Source: Flavobacterium cerinum (lineage in GTDB: Bacteria > Bacteroidota > Bacteroidia > Flavobacteriales > Flavobacteriaceae). Taken from it: a stretch of 64,000 nucleotides of DNA. The notes below the pieces were generated by a model. That model searched no databases, had not been told where the DNA came from, and was given only the letters and a program-made list of their open reading frames with translations. Position 1 is the stretch's first letter, and every line of letters starts with the position of its first letter. Positions 27,377 to 36,600 of the stretch are shown here, piece by piece. The DNA lies in contig NZ_SBII01000004.1 of assembly GCF_004028155.1 (NCBI RefSeq), positions 1 through 64,000 of the forward strand. The letters are read 5' to 3'. Both the position numbers and the translations under genes were made by a program.

Positions 27377-28966
27377 TTAGTCAAATTCTGACGTAAAAAA
27401 TAGTTTTACACTAGGGAATTTTGACTGTGTCATTTGTATCGAAAAATCAGAATCGGCTAAGAAAACCAGTTGTCCATATTTATCTTTTGCCAGAAACTTT
27501 TGCTTGATCCTTTTAAACTCTGCAAACTCAGTATTTTTTGCATCATCCGGTTTCACCCAGCATGCTTTGAATGCCTGGAAATTTTCATAAGAACATTTTG
27601 CGCCATATTCGTGTTCCAGCCTGTATTGTATAACTTCATACTGAAGGGCGCCTACTGTACCAATTACTTTACGGTTATTCATTTCGAGCGTAAATAACTG
27701 TGCAACACCTTCATCCATTAACTGGTCGATACCTTTATCCAGCTGCTTAGCTTTTAATGGATCGGCATTATTGATGTAACGGAAATGTTCCGGCGAGAAG
27801 CTAGGAATTCCTTTAAAGCTCATTATTTCACCTTCTGTAAGCGTATCTCCAATTTTAAAATTACCCGTGTCGTGAAGACCTACAATATCACCAGGATATG
27901 AGATGTCTACAATTTCTTTCTTCTCGGCAAAAAAGGCATTCGGGCTCGAGAATTTAAGGTTTTTATTTAGGCGTACATGCAGGTACGGTTTATTTCTTTC
28001 GAATACACCCGATACGATTTTAACAAATGCAATTCTGTCACGGTGCTTAGGATCCATGTTTGCGTGGATCTTGAATACAAATCCTGCAAATTTTTCCTCC
28101 TCAGACCTAACAGTTCTTGTGTCTGAATCTTTTGGTCTTGGTGAAGGAGCGATTTGGATAAAACAATCTAAAAGCTCACGTACTCCAAAGTTATTAAGCG
28201 CGGAACCAAAGAATACTGGCTGTAATCTTCCTTCCAGATAAGCCTCCCTGTCAAAAGGCGGGTAAACTTCATCAATAAGCTCCAATTCTTCCCTAAGCAC
28301 TGTAGCAGGCTTCTGACCAATTATATTTTCAAGTTCCGGACTGTTTATGTCGCTAAAAGCGATAGTTTCTTCAATGTTTTTACGGCTGTCACCGCTAAAC
28401 AGGTTGATGTTTTTCTCCCAAATGTTATAAATCCCCTTAAAATCATAACCCATACCTATAGGGAAACTAAGCGGTGTAACTGTTAATCCCAGTTTTTGCT
28501 CCACTTCGTCCATAAGGTCAAAGGCATCCTTACCTTCACGGTCAAGTTTGTTTATAAAAACAAGCATAGGTATGTTACGCATACGGCATACCTCAACTAA
28601 TTTTTCTGTTTGTTCCTCGACACCTTTTGCAACATCAATTACAACAATAACACTGTCTACAGCTGTTAAGGTTCTAAAAGTATCTTCTGCAAAATCCTTG
28701 TGACCCGGTGTATCTAATATGTTTATTTTTTTGTCTTTGTAATTAAAAGCTAAAACAGAGGTCGCAACAGATATACCTCTCTGTCTTTCAATCTCCATAA
28801 AGTCACTGGTAGCGCCTTTTTTAATTTTATTGCTCTTTACTGCACCTGCTTCCTGGATGGCTCCACCAAACAAAAGAAGTTTCTCTGTTAATGTGGTTTT
28901 ACCTGCATCGGGGTGGGAAATAATTCCGAACGTCCTTCTTCTTTCAATCTCTTTATTAAAGCTCAT
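27377..28966 (-). CDS. prfC: Peptide chain release factor 3
   Basis: The protein has 529 residues, the usual length for RF3, the GTPase that recycles RF1 and RF2 from the ribosome after peptide release. The GTPase motifs are complete: G1 SHPDAGKTT near residue 18, the switch segment ERQRGISVATSV, G3 DTPGHKDF and G4 NKLD. The RF3-specific region follows (GVAQLFTLEMNNRKVIGTVG, then GALQYEVIQYRLEHEYGA). It is monocistronic. A flavobacterial promoter (TTG, 20 bp, TATTTTTG) lies 35-65 bp upstream. Confidence 0.97.
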   Translation of the reverse strand: MSFNKEIERRRTFGIISHPDAGKTTLTEKLLLFGGAIQEAGAVKSNKIKKGATSDFMEIERQRGISVATSVLAFNYKDKKINILDTPGHKDFAEDTFRTLTAVDSVIVVIDVAKGVEEQTEKLVEVCRMRNIPMLVFINKLDREGKDAFDLMDEVEQKLGLTVTPLSFPIGMGYDFKGIYNIWEKNINLFSGDSRKNIEETIAFSDINSPELENIIGQKPATVLREELELIDEVYPPFDREAYLEGRLQPVFFGSALNNFGVRELLDCFIQIAPSPRPKDSDTRTVRSEEEKFAGFVFKIHANMDPKHRDRIAFVKIVSGVFERNKPYLHVRLNKNLKFSSPNAFFAEKKEIVDISYPGDIVGLHDTGNFKIGDTLTEGEIMSFKGIPSFSPEHFRYINNADPLKAKQLDKGIDQLMDEGVAQLFTLEMNNRKVIGTVGALQYEVIQYRLEHEYGAKCSYENFQAFKACWVKPDDAKNTEFAEFKRIKQKFLAKDKYGQLVFLADSDFSIQMTQSKFPSVKLFFTSEFD

Positions 28967-29000
28967 ATTATGTTAGGCCTCCTAATTTCTTTAATTACTA

Positions 29001-29031
29001 CAAAAATAGTTTTCTCATTTAATTGGCGCAA
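29001..29031 (-). promoter_or_regulatory. Promoter of prfC
   Basis: On the minus strand TTG (29031-29029) is followed after 20 bp by TATTTTTG (29008-29001). This fits the -33/-7 pattern known for Flavobacterium. The start codon lies about 35 bp downstream. Confidence 0.6.
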
Positions 29032-29110
29032 AGATAGTAAGTACATTTCATAGATAAAAACGCGATTTATATCGATGTTTTTTTGAAACTTTTATAGCAC
29101 CTGTAAGCTA

Positions 29111-29140
29111 TTGTTAGCTTTAATGCTTGGTCTATTGTTT
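29111..29140 (+). promoter_or_regulatory. Possible promoter of cassette B
   Basis: TTG at 29111-29113 and TATTGTTT at 29133-29140 are separated by exactly 19 bp. The -7 element matches TAnnTTTG only partly. It lies 27 bp before the likely TTG start of the first cassette B gene. Confidence 0.35.
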
Positions 29141-29166
29141 TTCCTTACAAAAACTAAACCTCTCAT

Positions 29167-30891
29167 TTGATCACACTAACGAACATAAAACAGGAGAAAG
29201 TCCTGCATATTTTTTATGCAGTGGTTTTTCTGTTTTCGTCTATTAGCAGCTGGTCTCAAACCTATGCTACTAATGCAACAACATCAAATACAGTTCTGAG
29301 CCCTAATGAAGTTGTAACTCCGGGACTGGCCTACGACGGTTTGGTTGGTACGGCAGCAATTGTTAAAGCAAATGCAGGAGGACTTTTAGGAATAGGGGCT
29401 TATAATGGCTATATAGAATTGCAGTTTCCCGGTGATGTACCGGCAAACACAACCAGTTATGTGAAAATTGCAACGCAGGATAATTTATTAACTTCCTTAT
29501 TAGGAGGGAGCCTGGGTACGCTGCTGGCAAATGTTTTAGGCGCTGTGCTAATTGGTAATCAGGAATTTACTGTTGGAGCCAATTATAATGGCGGTTTACC
29601 TATTGTAAGCGGAAATAGTCAGGTAGCGAATGATTTTGCAACCGATAAACTTAGAATTATAAGAAATGCGGCAGGTGATTATTTAATTGCAATAACTCCT
29701 AATGCTGTTTATAACCGTATCAAGATTACAAATCGTATAGGAGCTACATTGCTTGGATTAGGCAATGAGAAAACACTAAGTGTATATGAGGCTTATTATA
29801 TAACTAATCCTCCTGCTTGTGGTGGTCTATTAACAACATCTTTTTCAGGATCAGGAATAACGTTGGATTTATTACAATTAGGTTCGGCAGGAGTGACAAA
29901 TCCCCAAAATGCTATTGATGCCGTTACAACAAATTATTCTGAATTAAAGCTTGGGCTTTTAGGGGTAGGAGCATCTGTAGAGCAAACAGTTTATCTGGGA
30001 GGAGTATCTCAGACTACTGATGTTTTTGGCATTGGCCTTAGTATGGGAGGCGCGTTACTGAACCTTGATGTGTTAAATAATGTTACGGTTATCGCATCTA
30101 AAGGTGTTACTGTGGTTCAGTCAAGGACACTTTCACAGTTATTAGCGCTAAACCTGCTTAATATGCAGGACGGAGTAGTAACAACTGTGCAAATGGCTCC
30201 TTTAGGCGCAGTTGACAGAATAACTGTTCGTTTTAACTCGCTTGTAAGTGTGGGTTTAGTTGCCCAAAACCTTAATTTTTATGGGATTACTATTAGAACG
30301 TTGGCAGTACCTTTAATTACACAAAACAATGCAGTTTGTAAAGACGGATCTGCTTCGATAATAGCAACTACCAGTGTTGCTGGTGCGCAATTAAAATGGT
30401 ATAGTGATGCTTCGGGAGATACTTTACTTGCTACAACAGCGTCTGGTGCTCCATTTGTTACACCGGGACTGGCTGTTACAAAAACCTATTATGTTGAACA
30501 GTTTACTACATGTGCAGGGCTTTTACTGCCTGTTGTAGTAACAGTTCTTATACCGCCGTCGGCCGGTGTGATAGCCGGTGAACAAACAATTTGTCTTACT
30601 AAAGCGCCGGCTGCTTTAACATCTGTATCCGCAGATAGCGGTGCCGGCATAAGTTATAAATGGGAGTCATCGCCCGACGGAATTATATGGACGGTTATCC
30701 CTGACGCTATCCTTGCTTCTTATCAGCCGGATGTATTGTTAAAAACGACTTTTTTCCATAGAATTACTACGATTACATCAGGTATTACTGTCTGTAGTTC
30801 TAATCCTACATCTAGTATTAAAGTTTTAACTAAAAACTGCATGGTAGTGTCAAATCCGATGGTAAGGCAACGCCTTAAAAATGGCGCTTAA
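29167..30891 (+). CDS. Secreted cassette B protein with Ig-like modules and KNC tail
   Basis: No ATG precedes the signal peptide, and an upstream stop at 29155 limits the choice, so the TTG at 29167 is the likely start (574 residues). The signal segment HIFYAVVFLFSSISSWSQ is followed by a duplicated unnamed beta-rich domain (about 32-390) that is closely related to the start of the next gene. One CHU_C-associated Ig-like module comes next (LKWYSDASG, TKTYYVE). A second Ig-like module of the type arrayed in the 3605 gene follows (EQTICLT, YKWESSPDG). The protein ends TKNCMVVSNPMVRQ plus a basic tail, the same tail as the 3605 gene product. No recognised T9SS domain is present. Confidence 0.8.
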   Translation: MITLTNIKQEKVLHIFYAVVFLFSSISSWSQTYATNATTSNTVLSPNEVVTPGLAYDGLVGTAAIVKANAGGLLGIGAYNGYIELQFPGDVPANTTSYVKIATQDNLLTSLLGGSLGTLLANVLGAVLIGNQEFTVGANYNGGLPIVSGNSQVANDFATDKLRIIRNAAGDYLIAITPNAVYNRIKITNRIGATLLGLGNEKTLSVYEAYYITNPPACGGLLTTSFSGSGITLDLLQLGSAGVTNPQNAIDAVTTNYSELKLGLLGVGASVEQTVYLGGVSQTTDVFGIGLSMGGALLNLDVLNNVTVIASKGVTVVQSRTLSQLLALNLLNMQDGVVTTVQMAPLGAVDRITVRFNSLVSVGLVAQNLNFYGITIRTLAVPLITQNNAVCKDGSASIIATTSVAGAQLKWYSDASGDTLLATTASGAPFVTPGLAVTKTYYVEQFTTCAGLLLPVVVTVLIPPSAGVIAGEQTICLTKAPAALTSVSADSGAGISYKWESSPDGIIWTVIPDAILASYQPDVLLKTTFFHRITTITSGITVCSSNPTSSIKVLTKNCMVVSNPMVRQRLKNGA

Positions 30892-31113
30892 AGCTACTGT
30901 TTACAGGCTTTGCGAGCATAATATAGTATAAAAAAAGACGCGTTAATGTTAATTTAATACTAAAATTTAACACGAAATTTCAGGTGTTGATTGTCGATAA
31001 AAATATGTATTTTGTCGATACTTATGCGGTATTTAGAATGAGTAAAGCCATTGGTTGAGGTTATGATTAATTTAATTGCATTAACGGCTAATTGTTAAAT
31101 TAATCTTAAGCAT
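30892..31113 (+). promoter_or_regulatory. Intergenic region with TTGTCGATA direct repeats and a possible promoter
   Basis: TTGTCGATA occurs at 30991-30999 and again at 31012-31020, 21 bp apart, which places the copies on the same helix face. TTG at 30987-30989 followed after 18 bp by TATTTTG (31008-31014) resembles a flavobacterial promoter with a one-base-short -7 element. Together they suggest a separately regulated start for the 31114 gene. Confidence 0.4.
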
Positions 31114-33588
31114 ATGGTACTAAAAACTACTCTCAAAAAAACAAAAATTCTCTATTTACTCTTTATTTTGTCTTTTTTCCTGCTCCCTTACACAGGAAAA
31201 GCGCAAACGAGAATTTATGCGTCAACAGCAACTACATCAAATACGGGTTTTAGCCCAAATGAAGTTGTTGGATCGGGTCTTGCCCATGATGGAAATTTAA
31301 CTACTTCTGCAGTGGTTAAAGCGAATGCCGGGGGGCTTCTTGGATTAGGAGCTTTTAACGGATACATTGATTTGCAGTTTCCGGGCAATGTGCCTGCGAA
31401 CACAACTACGTATGTAAAAATAACTACAGAGGATAATCTTTTGCCTTCTTTACTTGGTGGTAGCCTTGGAAATCTTTTGGCAAATGTTTTGGGTGCTGTA
31501 TTAATAGGTAACCAGGAATTTAGTGTGGAAGCCAATTTAAATGGTGGGGCACCGATTATATCCGGTAACAGCCAGGCGAATGGAAGTTTTGCAGGGGACA
31601 GGCTTCGAATAGTTAGAAACGATGTTGGCGATTTTTTAATTGCTATAACACCTGCAACTACCTATAATCATATAAAAGTCACTAACCGTATTGGAGCTAC
31701 ATTACTTGGATTAGGTAATGAGAAAAACATGAATGTTTTTGAAGCATATTATGTTAGTGCTCCGGCAAATTGCGGATCTCCGGCCTATACCTCTTTTTCG
31801 GGAACAGGCATAACTTTGGATCTGCTGCAATTAGGTTCTGCTGGTGTAACTAACCCTCAAAATGCTATCGATGCCAATACCACTAACTTTTCGACTTTAA
31901 GTTTAGGAGTTTTAGGTGTAGGCTCAACAATTGAACAAACGGTTTATTTTGAAGGACTTTCTAATGCGACCGATCAGTTTGGAGTGCGAATACGACTTGC
32001 CCAAACACTGCTCAACCTGGATGTTATTAATGATATACGGGTTATATCATCTAACGGAGGTACAGAGGTTAGCAATCAAAGTTTAGCAACACTGCTAACA
32101 TTGAGCCTTTTAGCTCCCCCTCAAGGTAATGTAATAACTACCATACCTGTAAATCCCGGAGCACCGGTTGACAGGATCACACTGCGTTTCTATTCTTTTG
32201 TATCACTATCTGTAGCACAAAATCTTGATTTCTTTGGGGTTACGAGAACGGTAGCTCCTCCAACAATAGTATTACCTCCATTATCAACAGGATATGTAGG
32301 ATGCGTTGGAACTACGGCTTCGCTTACAGCAACAACAGGAGCAGGCAATGAGCTAAGATGGTATGCTGTTCCTACAGGAGGTGTAGGTACAGTGCGTGCT
32401 TCAGGTGTGGCTTTTGTAACACCTATATTAACGACTACAACTACTTTTTATGTATCGGCGGCTAAAATCGGCTGTCCTGAAGAGTCATCAAGAATTGCGG
32501 TAAAAGTAACTGTAACCCCGGTTGTAACTCCAACGACAATAGATACAACTCCGGAGTTTTGTGCTTTTAACAATCCTACAGTTGCCAATATTCAGGTGAA
32601 TGAGCCTAATATTTCTTTTTATGATGCTCCAACCGGAGGTATACCAATACCTTCTAATACACTATTGGTAGATAATAAAGTATATTATGCATCCATTACA
32701 GATGCTGTCACTGGATGTGGAAGTACAATACGTCTTGCTATCACAGTAGATTTGTTGCCACTTTGCAATGTTACCCTCAATTTAAAGGTTATGCTGCAAG
32801 GAGCATTATTCAATGCTACGGGAGGATTAATGCGTGATGATCTTAGAGTGGGCGGTTTTATTCCTTTAAACCAGCCTTACAGCAATACTCTTAATGCACG
32901 ATTTACCCATGTAGGCGGTGGTGGTACTGAAACGACTACAAATGTTGTTTTACAGGCAAACGCAGGAACTGGGAATGCTATTGTAGACTGGGTTTTTGTA
33001 GAAGTTAGAGATAACGCAAATCCTTTAACAGTGCTAAAAACCGTATCGGCTTTACTGCAAAGAGATGGTGATATTGTTGCTGCAAATGGCGGGCCGCTTG
33101 TTGTGGCAGGGCTCCCGGCAACATTTAAAATATCTGTTAAGCACAGAAACCATTTGGGTGCATTAGGCAGCCAGACACTTACAGCTGTTAACCAGCAGGT
33201 AACATTAGATTTTACGACACTAACAAACGCTAACCTTTTTGCACTTTCGGGCTTTACCGGACAGGAAGCTATGGCAACAGTTGGCAGTGTACGAGCATTG
33301 TATTGCAGTAATGCAAATTTTGATACTCAGGTAAAATATGATGGTTTAGCAAACGACAGACAGGTAGTGGCTTCACAGGTACTTTCTTTCCCGGCTAATG
33401 CTTCTCAGATCCTTAACTATTCTAATGCTACAGGATATTTTTCGGGAGACGTAAACATGGATGGAAAAGTATTGTATGATGGCTCTAATAATGATAGGCA
33501 GATTATATTAAATATAATAGTTACCTATCCGCTAAACACAAACACACTGGCTAACTATAACGGAATGTTTGAGCAGATGCCGCAATAA
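31114..33588 (+). CDS. Secreted cassette B protein with haemagglutinin-like C-terminal region
   Basis: The protein has 824 residues with a signal peptide of about 31 residues ending GKAQ. Residues about 32-395 are the same duplicated unnamed domain as in the upstream gene (shared segments GGLLGLGAFNGYI, LLANVLGAVLIGNQEF, LDLLQLGSAGVTNPQNAID). Two Ig-like modules follow; the second (PEFCAFNNPTVANIQVNEPN) is the same type as the array in the 2400-aa adhesin. A region of about 170 residues resembles proteins annotated as haemagglutinins in Bacteroidetes. The end carries two calcium-site-like motifs, NANFDTQVKYDG and DVNMDGKVLYDG, each followed by NDRQ. No standard T9SS domain is visible. The start ATG is well supported. 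Confidence 0.8.
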   Translation: MVLKTTLKKTKILYLLFILSFFLLPYTGKAQTRIYASTATTSNTGFSPNEVVGSGLAHDGNLTTSAVVKANAGGLLGLGAFNGYIDLQFPGNVPANTTTYVKITTEDNLLPSLLGGSLGNLLANVLGAVLIGNQEFSVEANLNGGAPIISGNSQANGSFAGDRLRIVRNDVGDFLIAITPATTYNHIKVTNRIGATLLGLGNEKNMNVFEAYYVSAPANCGSPAYTSFSGTGITLDLLQLGSAGVTNPQNAIDANTTNFSTLSLGVLGVGSTIEQTVYFEGLSNATDQFGVRIRLAQTLLNLDVINDIRVISSNGGTEVSNQSLATLLTLSLLAPPQGNVITTIPVNPGAPVDRITLRFYSFVSLSVAQNLDFFGVTRTVAPPTIVLPPLSTGYVGCVGTTASLTATTGAGNELRWYAVPTGGVGTVRASGVAFVTPILTTTTTFYVSAAKIGCPEESSRIAVKVTVTPVVTPTTIDTTPEFCAFNNPTVANIQVNEPNISFYDAPTGGIPIPSNTLLVDNKVYYASITDAVTGCGSTIRLAITVDLLPLCNVTLNLKVMLQGALFNATGGLMRDDLRVGGFIPLNQPYSNTLNARFTHVGGGGTETTTNVVLQANAGTGNAIVDWVFVEVRDNANPLTVLKTVSALLQRDGDIVAANGGPLVVAGLPATFKISVKHRNHLGALGSQTLTAVNQQVTLDFTTLTNANLFALSGFTGQEAMATVGSVRALYCSNANFDTQVKYDGLANDRQVVASQVLSFPANASQILNYSNATGYFSGDVNMDGKVLYDGSNNDRQIILNIIVTYPLNTNTLANYNGMFEQMPQ

Positions 33589-33622
33589 AATAAAGCCATA
33601 GCTTATATGACTTTATTTTATT
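33587..33622 (+). terminator. Possible terminator overlapping the 31114-gene stop
   Basis: AAAATAAAG at 33587-33595 pairs with CTTTATTTT at 33611-33619, with an inner CATA/TATG pair and a U-rich 3' side. It could lower read-through into the giant adhesin gene that starts 36 bp further on. Confidence 0.5.
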
Positions 33623-33657
33623 TACAATCCCATTTTTAAACTATATACTATTCGCGT

Positions 33658-36600
33658 ATGAAAAGTCTTATAATTAAGATATTATTATTGGCAGGGTTAT
33701 TTATGCCCTTCCAATACCTCTATTCGCAGCAAATTGACGTTACATTGAAATATACCACAGCAACTAATGTGTATGAAGTATATGCCAGACCTAACTTTAC
33801 CCAAAATAATTTCTTTTTTGGTGGAGGCAGTCAGATTACGGTAGTACTTCCTGCGGCATCTGCAAATGCGGCATTTTCGATAACAACGGTCAATGGCGGT
33901 CCGTGGGTGGATAACTCACAGATCTATGCCCCTGCGGCTGATATTGCACACGATTTTCATGGTATAGCTACCAATGGAGCAATGGTAAATTTTACATCGG
34001 GTACAGAATTATTACTGTTCCGTTTTACATTGCTGGATGGCTGTCTTGCCGGTGTGCGTTTATTTAATAATGCATCAGACCCACTATCGGCAGCATCCGG
34101 AATGACGGGTGCCGATTTTAGAATTTACCTTAGTAATGTAATCGATCTTCAGGATCATTATGGTACTAACTATGCTAATACGGGTACTGTTTGTGCTGTA
34201 ATTGATAATGATGGTGACGGAAGCCCGGCCGGAACAGATCCGGACGATAACAATCCATGTGTGCCTAATCCTAATTTTGGTACTTGTGACCAGGATAACG
34301 ACGGACTTACCAATACTGAAGAAGCAACAATAGGAACAAACCCAACAGTTGCAGATACAGACGGTGATGGAATAAACGATGGTACTGAGGTTACAAACGG
34401 CAGTAATCCGCTTAATCCTTGCAGCCCAAACGTTAACTCTCCAGTCTGTGACCAGGATGGTGATGGCCTTACCAATGCACAGGAAGCTACTAATGGTACC
34501 AATCCTACCAATCCTGATACCGATGGTGATGGAATAAACGATGGTACTGAGGTTACAAACGGCAGCAATCCGTTAAACCCATGCAGCCCTAATCCTTTAG
34601 CTGGTCCTTGTGATCAGGATAGTGACGGACTTACCAATACAATAGAGGCTTCTTTAGGAACAAACCCAACGAATCCTGATACCGATGGTGATGGAATAAA
34701 TGATGGTACTGAGGTTACAAACGGCAGTGATCCATTAAACCCATGCAGCCCTGTTGCAATACCAGGCTGTACCACGGTAGATGCTGATGGCGATGGAGTT
34801 CCATCTACCACAGATCCTGATGATAACAATCCATGCGTGCCTAATCCGGCGGCAGGACTATGTGATCAGGATAACGACGGACTAAATAATAATCAGGAAG
34901 CTACTAATGGAACTAATCCTTTAGTGCCGGATACTGATGATGATGGAATAAACGATGGTACAGAGGTAGCAAATGGCAGCAATCCGCTTAGTCCTTGCAG
35001 CCCTAACCTGAATTTCCCTACTTGTGATCAGGATAACGACGGCCTTACCAATGGTGAGGAAGCGATGAATGGTACCAATCCAACTATACCTGATACCGAT
35101 GGTGATGGGGTAAATGATGGTGCTGAGGTTACTAACGGTAGTGATCCGCTTAGTCCTTGCAGTCCTAATCCGCTTTTTGGAACCTGCGATCAGGATAATG
35201 ATGGTCTTACTAACAGCCAGGAAACAATGCAGGGTACTAATCCTACCAATCCTGATACCGATGGTGATACCATAAATGATGGTCTGGAAGTTGCTAATGG
35301 TACTAATCCGCTTGACGCATGTAGTCCTAATCTTAATTCTCCTGCCTGTGATCAGGATGGGGATGGACTTACTAATGCTCAGGAGGCAACTTTGCTTACC
35401 AATCCTACCAATCCTGATACGGATGGTGATGGGGTAAATGATGGCCTTGAGGTTACAAACGGTAGTGATCCGTTAAATCCATGCAGCCCTAACCTTAGCT
35501 CTCCTGCCTGTGATCAGGACAATGACGGACTTACCAATAACCAGGAAGCTTCTTTAGGAACCAATCCAACTATACCTGATACCGATGGTGATGGAATAAA
35601 TGATGGAACTGAGGTTGCTAATGGCAGTAATCCATTAAACCCTTGTGATCCTAACCCTGCCAGCCCAGCCTGTACAGTAAATCCTGAAATTCAGTATACG
35701 GTTAAGTTTAATGCAGCCACCTGTACTTATGAAATATATGGCAAGCCAAACTTTACAGCAGCTAATTTCTTTATTGCGAGCGGTAGCCAGGTAGGTGTAT
35801 TGCTTCCAACGGTTATAGATAATGTGCCGTTAGTAGTTACATCGGTAAACGGAGGTGTATGGGCAAATAACTCAAGTGTATTTGCTCCGGGAGCTTCGCC
35901 TGCAAATGATTTCCACGCAGTATCCACAAGTGGATCTGCAGTTAATCTTGTTGCCGGCCAGGAATTGCTGTTGTTTACATTTAAACTGCCAAATGCCCAA
36001 TGTTGTGCTGTAGGTATACGACTGTTTAATAACGCGACAGACCCGCAATCTACTGCGACAGGTATGGGGAATGGTGATTTTAATAATTATTTTGCTAATG
36101 TATTTATACTGGATAATTATTTCACAGGTAACTATAACAACACAGGTACTATTTGCGACCCTTGCTTAATTAACCCGGTAGCTACACCAACCACATTAAA
36201 TCCTACACAGACTTTTTGTGCAGCAGATGTGCCTACTTTAGCTAATTTGCAAACGGTTGAAACCAATATTAAATGGTATGCTGCTCCAACAGGAGGTGTT
36301 CCATTAGCAAATAATACGCCGTTAGTAAATAATACAACGTATTATGCTACGCAGTTTGAAACTGTAAACAATTGTGAGAGTGTAAACAGACTGGCAGTTG
36401 CGGTTATACTTAACGATACACCGCCGCCAACAACATTTATAAATCCGCAAACATTTTGTGTGGCCGATGCGCCAACAGTTGCTAGTATTAGTGTTGTTCA
36501 GACAGGAGTGAGCTGGTATGATGTTCCAACAGGAGGAACACCTCTGGCTGCTGCTACACTTTTAGTGTCCGGTACAACCTATTACGGTTCGCTGACTGGC

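Noticed and set aside
34170..34829. Minus-strand reading frames inside the calcium-repeat region
   Set aside because: They repeat with the 162-bp coding period of the opposite strand and have no recognisable domain; they are shadows of the adhesin.
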